A stretch of 64,000 bases of DNA, from NCBI RefSeq assembly GCF_965223525.1, contig NZ_OZ245005.1, forward strand, positions 2,232,001-2,296,000, in the 5' to 3' direction. Position 1 is the stretch's first letter. Each line of letters opens with the position of its first letter. Below, in pieces: positions 1 through 9,604 of the stretch. The notes under the pieces were generated by a model that saw only the letters and a list, made by a program, of their open reading frames with translations, did not search any database and was not told the origin of the DNA. Position numbers and translations under genes: made by a program. Origin of the DNA: Leptofilum sp965223525 (GTDB lineage Bacteria; Chloroflexota; Anaerolineae; Promineifilales; Promineifilaceae).

Positions 1-1367
1 AGGGGCAGGATGGCTTGGAAATGCCGATCGCGCCCTTGCTTAGCGCTACCACCAGCCGAATCACCCTCCACAATGTACAGCTCGCACTTATTCGGATCGC
101 GCTCAGAGCAGTCGGCCAGCTTGCCGGGGAGGGTGAGGCTTTCTAGTGCGCTTTTTCGCATAACCAGCTCGCGCGCTTTGCGTGCCGCGGCGCGGGCACG
201 TGAGCTGGTGAGACACCGCTCGATAATCTTTTTGGCATCGCGCGGATTTTCTTCCAGGTACAAATTGAACGCCTCGGCAGTGATGGAAGCGACGATGCCC
301 GAAACTTCTGCATTCATCAGTTTCACTTTGGTTTGGCTTTCAAACTGTGGGTCTGGGTGCTTCACGCTAATGACGGTGGTAAGTCCTTCACGAGTATCAT
401 CGCTGGAGAAGTTATTGTCTTTTTCTTTCAGAAAGTTGTTTTTGCGGGCGTAGCTGTTGATAACGCGGGTAACGGCCGTACGCACCCCTGTCAAATGCGT
501 CCCACCATCCGGGGTATGAATGGTGTTGGCAAAAGCATATTCAGAAATGGCGATCCCGTCGGTGTATTGTAGGGCGACCTCCACATCAATGCCTTCCACC
601 TCTTTTTGGGCGTAGATGGGGCTGCCGTGAATCGGCTTGCGGTTCCGATTGAGGTAGCGGACAAACGATTTGACCCCCCCCTCAAAGTAAAAACTCATCT
701 CTCGTGGGGTCGTCGGCCGTTCATCCCGAATCTTCAGAAAGACACCACTGGTGACAAAGGCCATCTCACGGAAACGATTCAGCAGCGTTTCAAATCTGTA
801 CGCTGCCCCCTCTTCAAAAATTGTATCATCAAACTTAAAGTGGGTAGTTGTGCCCGTGGCTTCACCCCGCTTCATTTTACCGATCTTTTTTACAGCGGCG
901 TCGGGCAAACCGCGCTGGTAACGTTGGAACCAAACAGCGCCTTCACGCCGCACCGTTACCTCCATCCATTCAGATAAAGCATTAACGGCCGCTGCACCCA
1001 CGCCGTGCAAACCACCAGATACTTTGTAAGCGTCGTTGTCAAATTTACCGCCAGCGTGTAGGGTGGTGTGTACCAGCTCTAGCGCCGACACTTTTTCGGT
1101 TGGATGTTTGGCTACCGGGATACCAACGCCGTCGTCTTCAACGCTGACGCTGTTGTCATCGTGAATGGTTACTTCAATACGGCCGCATCGCCCAGCCAGG
1201 GCCTCATCAATGGAGTTATCTACAATTTCATAAACAAGATGATGCAATGCTTTTACATCGGTGCCGCCTACATACATACCTGGGCGGCGGCGCACAGCTT
1301 CCAGCCCCTTGAGAACCTGGATGCTGCTGGCATCATACTGTCTTTCTGCTTCAGTTTTTCTAGCCAT
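1..1367 (-). CDS. gyrB: DNA gyrase subunit B, N-terminal part (runs off the left edge)
   Basis: ATP-dependent subunit of the type II topoisomerase that supercoils DNA with GyrA. About 455 residues are present; the C-terminal part lies outside the window. The N-terminus has the GHKL ATPase signature (YEIVDNSIDEA, then a GVGIPV segment and GGLHGVGAAAVNAL). Near the edge the TOPRIM motif EGDSAGGSAKQGRDR is read at about residue 436; this form is typical of GyrB, with ParE as the less likely alternative. The ATG at 1367 follows an AAGGAA ribosome-binding site. One ACGGCCGT copy encodes Thr-Ala-Val within the gene. A possible -10 box (TACAAT, 1493-1498 on the minus strand) lies upstream. Confidence 0.93.
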   Translation of the reverse strand, partial: MARKTEAERQYDASSIQVLKGLEAVRRRPGMYVGGTDVKALHHLVYEIVDNSIDEALAGRCGRIEVTIHDDNSVSVEDDGVGIPVAKHPTEKVSALELVHTTLHAGGKFDNDAYKVSGGLHGVGAAAVNALSEWMEVTVRREGAVWFQRYQRGLPDAAVKKIGKMKRGEATGTTTHFKFDDTIFEEGAAYRFETLLNRFREMAFVTSGVFLKIRDERPTTPREMSFYFEGGVKSFVRYLNRNRKPIHGSPIYAQKEVEGIDVEVALQYTDGIAISEYAFANTIHTPDGGTHLTGVRTAVTRVINSYARKNNFLKEKDNNFSSDDTREGLTTVISVKHPDPQFESQTKVKLMNAEVSGIVASITAEAFNLYLEENPRDAKKIIERCLTSSRARAAARKARELVMRKSALESLTLPGKLADCSERDPNKCELYIVEGDSAGGSAKQGRDRHFQAILP

Positions 1368-1379
1368 GAAAAGTTCCTT

Positions 1380-1445
1380 GCAATCCGCAGATTTCACATT
1401 TTACACAGGATTTGCTCTGTGCAATCTGCGAAATCTTTGGCTAAT
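1380..1445. repeat. Degenerate inverted repeat, 'CGCAGATTTC' family (family A)
   Basis: The left part (CCGCAGATTTC) and right part (GCAATCTGCGAAATC) form an imperfect inverted repeat in the gap upstream of gyrB. It resembles the elements at 26171, 27612, 28655, 32948 and 49042. The rest of the 1368-1614 gap holds a candidate gyrB promoter and, at about 1557-1578, an ACGGCCGT copy nested in a larger near-palindrome with arms TTGGTA and TACCAA. Confidence 0.6.
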
Positions 1446-1614
1446 ATTTACAGGGGAAAATAGGTATTTACACCTCAATTTTACAAGACATAATTGTACC
1501 ACATTTGTTCTAAGCGGGATAGTAAAACAATAGTTACGGAAGTATGAAATGGTGCTTGGTAATACGGCCGTTACCAACTAAGAAATTTGTGGTTCTCGTC
1601 AAAATGAATTTGGG

Positions 1615-3594
1615 TTATGGCACCCAAATCAGCCACATTTCGCTAGCTGAAACAACATCACCATAAACATCACGGTATTCAATCGTGATGTCTTTGCCTT
1701 TCATTTGCTCCATCAAGGCAAACGGAATGATTAAGCTGGCGGCTTGGGGCGTGTTTTCAGCAGAAAAATCATGAGTATAGGTGATAGAATCATTCATTTT
1801 GATAATGATTTCATCATCCACTATTACTGGTGAAATTGCATCCGATTGTGCTGAAAGATAGAAGTTGCCGCTATTGGGCAGCTCTTGAGGTATTTGAATA
1901 GTAGTACTATAAAAAATTTCGCGAACAGCCTGAACCTGTCGTTGCGGGAATGGATCGCCAATAAATATTGGTTCCATATCTGTAACGACTTGATTTAGAA
2001 TTGCAGGTAAAAATAGTTGCGGTAAGCTTCCCAAATTAGCTCCGTAAATTGTAATAGGTTCCCCTGTTGTGGCTGTTCCGGGCGAGAGCATCGTTATGAG
2101 CGGTGGCGAATCAGAATCCTTGAATGAACTGCTAAATACTGACCCAATTATTGCATCCGAAGGCATTCCAGCACCCCATTCTGTTGGGCTGCTTCCCCAA
2201 TAACTGTCATTGGCGTAAACAATTCGGCTTGATTCATTGACTATAGCGTAACTGGAAACCCCATCAAAACTTTCAAAAACATTTTGAGCGATGATTGGTT
2301 CAAATGTGTCGAAGGACTCTGTTTCCGTGATAACAACGCCCAGGGGTGCATCAGAAATGGTGTTGAACCGGACTGTTGGTTGAAAATCTTGCAGCCCATC
2401 AGATCCCCGCGGGACTAAATTTAGGTAAATATTCGCTTCATTGCCAAACAACAAGTTATTCTCGATAACGGGTTTGGAATCTGTATCGGAACCGGAGGCA
2501 TCGCTGCTGCCAAATGTTTCTACCATGATGCCATTTGTTGCATTGTTACGGATGATATTGTTTCTGATTGCGGTACGCTCATCAACATGGCCTAACCACC
2601 ATGATTCCGACTTCAGATAGATTCCTGTGCCGTTTTGTTCAATAACGTTGTTTGTGATAATGGGATTTGTTATAGCACTTTGATAGCCGCACCAAATCCA
2701 CAAGTAAATTCCTTCCTCAACATTGTTAGCAATAACGTTGTTCTTTATATTTGCCCCAACATTTATATGAATTCCATCTGGCCAATTGACATTTGCTCTA
2801 ATTGTGATGCCAATTTCGTTATGCTGGATTACGCAATTCTGAATATTGGCCCAGGAATCACCACCCCCAGGTATGTCTACTGAGCCTATACTGACGCCTT
2901 CTGTGGCGTATTGGATCATGCAAATGCTCAGCTCAGAGGTTGTTGATCCTTCGCGAATTTGAATTCCACCCCAATCTCCTGATGATTTATTTGCGGCATC
3001 AGAGGTGAAATGAACTGGATCGGATTCGGTTCCGTTGACTAGCAAGGTGCCAAACACTATCAATTCTGTTTTATCAGTCCAGCGACCGGTTGCTTGATCA
3101 TCTCCCACCGATGAGCCAAAAATTGTCGAACCACCATTGATTGTTAGGGTAACGCCTGCGGGAACAGTAACATCGCCTGTGAGCAGAATATTCGAGTCCC
3201 AGATAGTGTCTATGCTAATTTCTCCACTAAATGTAGATTGCCAGGTTTGCGCTTCCCCTGAGTCATCGGGCGCAAAATTTGATCCAAGTTCGAAGGATAC
3301 GTTGTTGCTGGTTCCTGTATTTGTCGTGACGGAAACGTTTCCGCTGATGCTGTCAGCAGGTACGGCCGTATCAATTTGTGTTTCTGAAAGATTCAAAATT
3401 GTGGCTGGTTTGTTATTGGGGAAAGTAACGGCCGTATTTGACCAACTGGCTGCGCTTGTACTCAGATTTTTGCTCAATCCAGACAAATTACGTGATTGTA
3501 GGAGAACAATGCTGACGATAATGATAAGGAATAACGTAAACCTGATAAATTTTCGGAACGGTTTCTGCACTTTGTGGGTGTGAAGCAGGTTCAT
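1615..3594 (-). CDS. Surface protein with right-handed beta-helix and IPT/TIG-like domain
   Basis: 659 residues. I chose the ATG at 3594 because GGAGAA sits six bases before it; an upstream in-frame start at 3681 has no such site. The N-terminus has a basic stretch followed by one membrane segment (LFLIIIVSIVLL), so the protein is exported or membrane-anchored. The middle has repeated Asn-rich units (for example NVIANNVEEGIYL, NPIITNNVIEQN), as in NosD/pectate-lyase-type parallel beta-helices. Residues around 515-545 (ITMLSPGTATTGEPITIYG) look like an IPT/TIG fold. No catalytic residues are evident. A role in carbohydrate binding or surface adhesion is inference only. Confidence 0.7.
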   Translation of the reverse strand: MNLLHTHKVQKPFRKFIRFTLFLIIIVSIVLLQSRNLSGLSKNLSTSAASWSNTAVTFPNNKPATILNLSETQIDTAVPADSISGNVSVTTNTGTSNNVSFELGSNFAPDDSGEAQTWQSTFSGEISIDTIWDSNILLTGDVTVPAGVTLTINGGSTIFGSSVGDDQATGRWTDKTELIVFGTLLVNGTESDPVHFTSDAANKSSGDWGGIQIREGSTTSELSICMIQYATEGVSIGSVDIPGGGDSWANIQNCVIQHNEIGITIRANVNWPDGIHINVGANIKNNVIANNVEEGIYLWIWCGYQSAITNPIITNNVIEQNGTGIYLKSESWWLGHVDERTAIRNNIIRNNATNGIMVETFGSSDASGSDTDSKPVIENNLLFGNEANIYLNLVPRGSDGLQDFQPTVRFNTISDAPLGVVITETESFDTFEPIIAQNVFESFDGVSSYAIVNESSRIVYANDSYWGSSPTEWGAGMPSDAIIGSVFSSSFKDSDSPPLITMLSPGTATTGEPITIYGANLGSLPQLFLPAILNQVVTDMEPIFIGDPFPQRQVQAVREIFYSTTIQIPQELPNSGNFYLSAQSDAISPVIVDDEIIIKMNDSITYTHDFSAENTPQAASLIIPFALMEQMKGKDITIEYRDVYGDVVSASEMWLIWVP

Positions 3595-3726
3595 GATTTC
3601 TCCAAATGTAATGCAAATGACAACGAACAAAATGGTAAGAACGGAAAGGTGATACTGGCGATTTAGGCAAGGAGTAGCCAAACAAATAGTAGAACAAAAA
3701 TATTACGTTGTTGATTACGTTCCGTA

Positions 3727-3773
3727 AGAACAGCGCGAAGCCCGTCCCCTCAAACCGAGCTTCGTGCTGTTCT
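3727..3773 (-). terminator. Long stem-loop after the pullulanase gene
   Basis: A 15-bp stem (AGAACAGCGCGAAGC pairing with GCTTCGTGCTGTTCT, one G-U type mismatch) with a 17-base loop lies directly downstream of the pullulanase stop codon. There is no good T-run on the minus strand, so it may be a weak terminator, an mRNA-end stabiliser or one more dispersed palindrome. Confidence 0.5.
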
Positions 3774-3779
3774 AAAGAA

Positions 3780-6700
3780 TTAGTGATGGTCTGGTGATTG
3801 GCGTTTGCGTTGGCTTAGCCAAGCGATTAGTAACGCGAAAACAAACCCGCCGCCAAGCAAGCTCAGCCACAGAGCCCACGGCGTGCCGGGCGCATCCTGG
3901 ATTATCTCGGTTTCAGCATGGCCATCGTCATCTGCCTCTGTTTCTTCGTCGCTGTGAGCTTCTTCCTCGGCTTCTGCAGTGGTTTCGGCGTCAGCTTCGG
4001 CTTCTTCACCATCTGCTACTTCGGCTTCCTCAGATTCTTCAACCTCAACGGCAGTTTCCTCACCACGAATTGGTTGCTCTACACTGCCTTGCGGCAAGGC
4101 AAAGACAGCCGTTGTCCACGCAGGTACGGTAAAGGTGCCGCTAGCGTCATCAAAGGCAGCCGTTTGCACCACACCGTCCACCGAATTTTGTTGGATAGGA
4201 TGAAGAGAGAAGGGGAGGTTGGTTACGGCCGTTTCCGTAAAGCTCACTTCGTCAGGCGTAGCGTTGAACACAACCACCACCATATCAAAATTCGGGTCGA
4301 GGTCTTCGCCCGTCAGGTCGCTCAGACTCATCACAATCACGCCTGGTAGCTGCTCTGCCCCAGTGTTGTGGAACATGAGGCGCTCTTGGATTTGTACGGC
4401 CGTTTGCAACCTAAATAGCGGCGATCCAGCCCGAATTTGCAGCAGTTCAAGATACGTGTCGCGGGCAAAAGCAATATCATCTGGCGTCGGTGCCAAATCT
4501 GGATTTGCCAGCAGCGGCTGCATCGTCGGCCACATGCTCTGGTTGTCTGCCGCAGGTGGCAGGCCAATGCCCCAATTGTTACTTTGGTAAGTAAAGTCGA
4601 GCCGATTGAACCAATCACCAGAGTTGTAGCTGTTGCGATCCAATGATTTTGACCGCAGCAAATCATCTCCGGCCTGGAAGAAGGGAATGCCCTGGCTAAA
4701 CATCACAATCGAGTTGCCCAACGTTTGCATTCTGGCGCGATCCTCAGTGCTGGTACCCAATGGTGCCTTGTACTGAATGATGTCAAACAGCGATTCATTG
4801 TCATGCTTGGAGATGTACACAATTTGCTCTTGCGGATCGGCCGTGTAGCCTGCCGGAGAGCCGTTGTACAAAACCTCGCTGCCTGAAACGGCCGTACCGT
4901 CTGCACTGACAAAGGTGAAATCACTCAAATTACCAGCCAAACCCACCCGAATGATGTCCATGAAGTTTTGCAAACGTATCCACTGTTCGGTTTCGCTGCC
5001 CTGGTCAGTTTCGTTAGGATAAACATACAAACCATTTAAGAAACCTTGCTCCGTCTGACCGCCAAATGGGCTGCCGCCACGCGCCGCATCGCGCAAGCGA
5101 TCGCTAAACGTGCCAATGCCCGTACCCGCCATATTGAACTGCGTGGCGTTGAGGCCCCGTGCATTGCCGCCAACTTCACCAAAATCCCAGCCCTCGCCAT
5201 AGACGTAGATGTTTTTGCCATCCACACCGTGCTCTTCCAGCGTGAGTGCATCCAGCGCGGCGCGCACGGCCAGCATATCTTCCATCATATGGTGGCCCAT
5301 CAGATCAAAGCGAAAAGCGTCAATCTTGTAAGCCACAGCCCAGGTCACCACCGAATCAATCATCAGCTTACGCATCATGTTGTGTTCAGTGGCCGTATTT
5401 TGGCAGCAGGTACTGGTTTCCACATTCCCCGTGCTGTTCAGCCGATGGTAGTAGCCCGGCACAATCTGATCCAGCACCGATTTATTGGCCTGGCCGCTGG
5501 CGTTGGTGTGGTTGTATACCACATCTACCACTACGTGCAGGCCAATTTCGTTGAGTGCCTGAACCATTTGGCGATATTCTTTAATTCGGTCAATCCCGCC
5601 AGGGTTGACCGAATAGCTGCCCTCCGGTACGGTGTAGTGGAATGGGTCGTACCCCCAGTTGAATGGGTCCTGATCACGAATAGCGGAGATAAGTGCCTGC
5701 TGCTCTTCGGAATCAGCAGGTAGGTTGGCCAGTTCAGCAAAGGTTGGCGTTGTCCAGGTAGATTTGTCCTCGTCTATGGTAGCAATGTCAAAGGTGGGCA
5801 GCAGATGTAGATGGGTCAACCCCGCCTCAGACAGCGCTGCCAAATGCTGCATCCCGTTGGAATCTAGCTGTGTAAAGGCCGCATACGTGCCGCGCAGCTC
5901 TTCTGGTACGCTGGCATCGTTCACGCTAAAGTCGCGTACGTGTAGCTCATAGACAATAATGTCTTCTGGGGCAGCAATGCCTGGTTTCACGACATCCAGC
6001 CAGCCGTCTGGCATGGTGGCAGCGTCCGTCAGATCTACAATTTGGCTGCGGGTGCTGTTGGTTGCCAGACTAAAGGAGTAGGGATCGGTGACGAGGTTGG
6101 TTTGTACGCTGCCCTCAGTAGGTACATACACTTGCACTTCGTATAGATAATATTTGTCCGCCCAATCTGCTTCGCCGGTGAGTGACCAGGTGCCATTGCT
6201 GGGCGTGGGGCGCATCACCAGAATTTCAGCTTCGGTGTTGGGATCGGCATCGTCGAAAAGATAGAGGCGCACCTGGCGAGCCGTGGGTGCCCAAACGGTG
6301 AGGGTTGGCACGCCGTCATTAAAAGTGACACCCAAATCGCCATCGTATGGGTACAAATCATCCAGCACGCCAGGCGTTTGCAGACCGGCGGCATTAATGG
6401 TTTGCCCACCTTCATCCTGAGCAGAAACAGCAATTTGTCCTTTGAGGGCGACACGGGCAACGCTCAAATCATCTTCGCTAAATTTGAGGGCAGTGAAGTT
6501 CTGTAGGTGGGGGAACTTGGCCACCACTTCGTCGCTAAACCCGTTGGGGTCTACGGTAAGCGGCACGGCTTCGCCGCCAGAGATGCCATCGAAGCCGAGG
6601 GAGAATGCGCCCCCAAGTGGATCGTAGTGGAAGAAGTATTGGTTACCGGGAGTGTCTTCAATGTTCCAGGCGATGGTGTCGTGAGCGACCCAGTAGGCAC

Positions 6701-8138
6701 TGCGCTGGCTGATGTTGCCCTGAATGCCGCCAGAACCGACGGAAATGTTCAAGAGGTTGCTCCTTGAGTCGAAGGTGAAGGTGACGAGGGTGTCTGCTTC
6801 CTGTACGCTGAAGGGGATGTTAGCACCGTCTTGTGCGCCGTCTTCGCCGTAGTTTACGTCCCAGGTGCCATTTACAGCGACTTTGGCTTCATATTCACCC
6901 ACGGGGATACTGACAGTTTGGAAGGTGAATGTGCTGTCCCCGTCTGGGTCTTGCAGCCAGGTAGCCAGGCAGCTTGGCATCCAGTCCTCGGCGCAGCCAA
7001 GTTCATCCTGAAAGCTGCCGGGTACGTTGGCAATGAGGTTGTTGACGCTGTCGGCAACCCAGCCGGTTTGGTTATCGAAGTAAAAGGTAACGCTGCTGTC
7101 TTCGGCTAACGAAAGCGGAATGTTGGCACCGCCCGGCTGGGCATTGAGGCCAAAGTTCACATCCCAACTGCCGTTGAGGGCAACTTTGTATTCATACTCA
7201 CCGGCAGGGATGTCGAAGGTGCCGCTGAAAAGCTGGTTTTCTTCGCTGTAGGTGAGTTCGGTGTTGGTGCAGTCTGGTGCCCAATCTCCGGCGCAACCCA
7301 GCACAGACTGAATAGTGCCGGGAATGACAACGAGGTCGGGGAACGGTGTGGCTGCAGGGGGTAAGCCGCCACCGCTGCCCGGCGTTGCGGCCAGGTCGTC
7401 AGGAATCTCATCGCTGACTTCTATGGTGAGTAAATTTGTAGCAGGGTCGTATGCAAATATAATGGCCTGTTCTTCGCCGACTGTGAAAGGGTGGTTGGCT
7501 CCGTTGGCTTCGCCATCTGCGCCAAATACTTGCTCCCAGCTCTGGTTTAGAACCAGCTGGGCTTCGTATTCTCCAGCGGGAATGCTGGCAGTGATGAAGG
7601 TGTAGATGCCGTCTGCGTTGGGGTCTTGCAGCATGGCGCGAAGGCAACCGGCTGACCAATCTTCGGCACAGCCGAGTTCTTCTTGAAAGTCACCAAAGGC
7701 GGCGGCAACCAGGCTGTTGATGCTGTCGCTGACCCAGCGGGTTTTGTGATCGTACCAGAAGGTGACGGGGCCATCTTCGGGAACTTCAAGGGGAATGTTG
7801 GGGCCGTAATATTCTGCGTTGAGGCCGTAGTTGTCGTCCCAGGTGCCGTTGAGGGCGGCTTTGTATTCGTAGTTACCTGCGGGAACGTCGAAGGTGGCTA
7901 GCCAGATGTCGTGTTGTGCATCGTAGGTGAGCTGGCTTTCGGCGCAGGTGGTGTCCCATTCGCCAGCGCAGCCTATTACAGACTGGATGGTTCCGGCGAT
8001 GGTGACGGTGTCTGGCGGGGGGATGCTGGCGGGGTCATCTGTTTGGGCACTAGCGGAAACGGCCGTTACGCCCAATATCAATAAAATTACCAAAAAGAGG
8101 CGGAGTTTGCTCCACTGTTTGTTGATTTGTTTATTCAT
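3780..8138 (-). CDS. pulA: Membrane-anchored type I pullulanase (GH13) with four X25-like repeats
   Basis: 1452 residues; the ATG at 8138 follows GGAGAAAAG. A signal peptide is followed by four related modules (starting near residues 48, 150, 273 and 375; each has a GCAGEW or GCAEDW core), alternating in two subtypes and resembling pullulanase X25/SusE-like starch-binding domains. Next come the pullulanase N-domain/CBM48 region and a GH13 catalytic barrel with DVVYNHTN, FRFDLMGHH (nucleophile Asp, about 943), YGEGWDFGE (acid/base Glu, about 981) and SKHDNESLFD (about 1113). The C-terminus has a Glu/Asp/Ala-rich linker (about 1360-1412) and one membrane helix followed by RKRQ. It probably debranches alpha-1,6 links in extracellular alpha-glucans while tethered to the cell. 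Confidence 0.92.
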   Translation of the reverse strand: MNKQINKQWSKLRLFLVILLILGVTAVSASAQTDDPASIPPPDTVTIAGTIQSVIGCAGEWDTTCAESQLTYDAQHDIWLATFDVPAGNYEYKAALNGTWDDNYGLNAEYYGPNIPLEVPEDGPVTFWYDHKTRWVSDSINSLVAAAFGDFQEELGCAEDWSAGCLRAMLQDPNADGIYTFITASIPAGEYEAQLVLNQSWEQVFGADGEANGANHPFTVGEEQAIIFAYDPATNLLTIEVSDEIPDDLAATPGSGGGLPPAATPFPDLVVIPGTIQSVLGCAGDWAPDCTNTELTYSEENQLFSGTFDIPAGEYEYKVALNGSWDVNFGLNAQPGGANIPLSLAEDSSVTFYFDNQTGWVADSVNNLIANVPGSFQDELGCAEDWMPSCLATWLQDPDGDSTFTFQTVSIPVGEYEAKVAVNGTWDVNYGEDGAQDGANIPFSVQEADTLVTFTFDSRSNLLNISVGSGGIQGNISQRSAYWVAHDTIAWNIEDTPGNQYFFHYDPLGGAFSLGFDGISGGEAVPLTVDPNGFSDEVVAKFPHLQNFTALKFSEDDLSVARVALKGQIAVSAQDEGGQTINAAGLQTPGVLDDLYPYDGDLGVTFNDGVPTLTVWAPTARQVRLYLFDDADPNTEAEILVMRPTPSNGTWSLTGEADWADKYYLYEVQVYVPTEGSVQTNLVTDPYSFSLATNSTRSQIVDLTDAATMPDGWLDVVKPGIAAPEDIIVYELHVRDFSVNDASVPEELRGTYAAFTQLDSNGMQHLAALSEAGLTHLHLLPTFDIATIDEDKSTWTTPTFAELANLPADSEEQQALISAIRDQDPFNWGYDPFHYTVPEGSYSVNPGGIDRIKEYRQMVQALNEIGLHVVVDVVYNHTNASGQANKSVLDQIVPGYYHRLNSTGNVETSTCCQNTATEHNMMRKLMIDSVVTWAVAYKIDAFRFDLMGHHMMEDMLAVRAALDALTLEEHGVDGKNIYVYGEGWDFGEVGGNARGLNATQFNMAGTGIGTFSDRLRDAARGGSPFGGQTEQGFLNGLYVYPNETDQGSETEQWIRLQNFMDIIRVGLAGNLSDFTFVSADGTAVSGSEVLYNGSPAGYTADPQEQIVYISKHDNESLFDIIQYKAPLGTSTEDRARMQTLGNSIVMFSQGIPFFQAGDDLLRSKSLDRNSYNSGDWFNRLDFTYQSNNWGIGLPPAADNQSMWPTMQPLLANPDLAPTPDDIAFARDTYLELLQIRAGSPLFRLQTAVQIQERLMFHNTGAEQLPGVIVMSLSDLTGEDLDPNFDMVVVVFNATPDEVSFTETAVTNLPFSLHPIQQNSVDGVVQTAAFDDASGTFTVPAWTTAVFALPQGSVEQPIRGEETAVEVEESEEAEVADGEEAEADAETTAEAEEEAHSDEETEADDDGHAETEIIQDAPGTPWALWLSLLGGGFVFALLIAWLSQRKRQSPDHH

Positions 8139-8173
8139 CTTTTCTCCAACACACACTTAACTGATTAACGGCC

Positions 8174-8244
8174 TGATTGTACGACAAACGAGAACGGCCG
8201 TCATCCGTTGTAATCGCAGCTAATATTGGAGAATCGTACAATCA
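8174..8244. promoter_or_regulatory. Divergent promoter region with an exact 11-bp inverted repeat
   Basis: TGATTGTACGA (8174-8184) and its exact reverse complement TCGTACAATCA (8234-8244) flank 49 bases between the divergent pullulanase and nuclease genes. Each arm contains a TACAAT box, so the arms may be paired -10 elements or an operator for a dimeric regulator. An ACGGCCGT copy lies between them. Confidence 0.45.
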
Positions 8245-8284
8245 AAATATGTTGTGGCTTTTTGGGATTTTTATCACTCCCGAT

Positions 8285-8290
8285 TACAAT
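8285..8290 (+). promoter_or_regulatory. -10 box for a leaderless start
   Basis: TACAAT ends exactly seven bases before the ATG at 8298, and no ribosome-binding site is visible. This spacing recurs at other genes in the window (see findings). Confidence 0.5.
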
Positions 8291-8297
8291 TCAGCGC

Positions 8298-8978
8298 ATG
8301 GTAGTTCGCACCGAATGGCGCTTTCGCCAGCAATCCCCCCGATTTCAAACGCAGCCACGCCCGGCCGTTTCTTGGCACAGTCGTTGGATCATTGGTGGAT
8401 TAACGGCCGTTTACCTCTTTTGGCTGCTGGTTCGGGCAATTAGCCAACCCGCGTGGTTGCTAAATCTGTCTAGCGTAGCCACTGAATTGGTGCGGCTGGT
8501 GGAGATTGGCTGGCTAGCAACCTTGCTGGTGCTGTGGGGGGTGGTTTGGTGGCAAAAACGGCAAGAAGTGATACGGCCGTTTGTCCCACTCACTTTGGAT
8601 CAGCTTTACAATTTGCAACCAGCTGAGTTCGAGCAGTATGTGGCACAGCTATTTCGGCAGAAAAAATACAGAGTGACTGTGCGGGGGCGCAGCGGTGATT
8701 TGGGCGTAGATTTGATGCTGACGCGCACCGGGGGTAAACGCGCTATTGTGCAGTGCAAACGCTACCGCAGCACCATAGGCCCAGTCATCGTGCGGGAGCT
8801 ATACGGCACCCTCATTCACGAGGGCGTGGCGCACGCTTTTCTTGTTACTACAGCTAATATTTCTGATTCGGCCCGCAGCTGGGCGCAGGGCAAACCCATG
8901 ACGCTGATTGATGGCTCAACGTTGGTAGAAATTGCTCATTCCCTGCAAACGATTCCTACGGATTTAAAATCTCCATGA
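8298..8978 (+). CDS. Mrr-like restriction endonuclease-fold protein with N-terminal membrane segments
   Basis: 226 residues from the ATG at 8298; a TTG start at 8226 is possible but the TACAAT-N7-ATG arrangement favours 8298. Two hydrophobic segments occupy about residues 25-85. The C-terminal domain matches the Mrr_cat PD-(D/E)XK fold: LQPAEFEQYVAQLF, then GRSGDLGVDLML (active-site Asp), RAIVQCKRY (Gln-X-Lys) and a VRELYG helix. Membrane-anchored Mrr-like proteins are common and mostly uncharacterised; nuclease activity is inferred from the intact motif. It is the first gene of a four-gene run with 4-bp overlaps. Confidence 0.8.
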   Translation: MVVRTEWRFRQQSPRFQTQPRPAVSWHSRWIIGGLTAVYLFWLLVRAISQPAWLLNLSSVATELVRLVEIGWLATLLVLWGVVWWQKRQEVIRPFVPLTLDQLYNLQPAEFEQYVAQLFRQKKYRVTVRGRSGDLGVDLMLTRTGGKRAIVQCKRYRSTIGPVIVRELYGTLIHEGVAHAFLVTTANISDSARSWAQGKPMTLIDGSTLVEIAHSLQTIPTDLKSP

Positions 8979-9604
8979 ATCATCTGCAAAAAACAGGCGA
9001 GACATACCGCCAAATTGCGGCCGACTATGCTTTGGCGTGGCAAAAGCGAGGTTCAATTGAGCCTCAGCTACAGAAATTTGTGGCCTTGCTGCCTAAAGGC
9101 GCGACAGTTTTGGACGTGGGCTGTGGGCCTGGGATGGATACGGCCGTTCTCCAAACCCACCGCCTAAACGCTGTTGGCCTGGATTACAGCCACGAGATGA
9201 TGCGCGTTGGCCGCGATGAATTTGGCTACAGCGTACCATTTGCCCAGGCTGATATGCGCCAATTGCCGGTGGGGCAGGCCATAGATGGCATATGGGCTTC
9301 TGCCTCAATGCTGCACCTTCAAAGGGACGATCTATTGCCAACACTACAGCAATTTTGGCGCATTCTCAAGCCTGGCGGCATCCTCTATTTTTCCGTCAAG
9401 TTAGGGGATGGCGAAAAGTGGGTTCCCACAACGAAGTATGGCCACACCTTTCCTCGCTTCTTTACCTTCTGGCAACCTGAAATGCTAGGCTCGCTGTTAG
9501 AAACGGCCTCTTTCCACATCATCGAAGGCTGGATAGAGCAAAGCAAGAAAGATGATTGGCTGGTACGCTACGCCCGCAAAATAGAACTGGAGGCTAACCA
9601 ATGA
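8975..9604 (+). CDS. Class I SAM-dependent methyltransferase
   Basis: 209 residues, starting in an ATGA overlap with the nuclease gene. Motif I VLDVGCGPGMDTAV (about residues 46-60) binds SAM; the following strand LNAVGLDYS supplies the acidic ribose-binding residue, and WRILKPGGILYFSV is the usual post-motif III strand. The family resembles UbiE/type 11 or type 25 methyltransferases. The substrate cannot be told from sequence. It ends in another ATGA overlap with the nucleotidyltransferase gene, so the two proteins are very likely co-translated. Confidence 0.85.
   Translation: MNHLQKTGETYRQIAADYALAWQKRGSIEPQLQKFVALLPKGATVLDVGCGPGMDTAVLQTHRLNAVGLDYSHEMMRVGRDEFGYSVPFAQADMRQLPVGQAIDGIWASASMLHLQRDDLLPTLQQFWRILKPGGILYFSVKLGDGEKWVPTTKYGHTFPRFFTFWQPEMLGSLLETASFHIIEGWIEQSKKDDWLVRYARKIELEANQ

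Noticed and set aside
5046..5723. 225-codon plus-strand ORF within the pullulanase gene
   Set aside because: It is antisense to the conserved GH13 catalytic domain and has no recognisable domain.
8249..8443. ORF starting six bases after a TACAAT box (MLWLFGIF...)
   Set aside because: The spacing looks leaderless, but the frame runs out of phase through the conserved nuclease gene and looks like a shadow; a short upstream peptide cannot be fully excluded.
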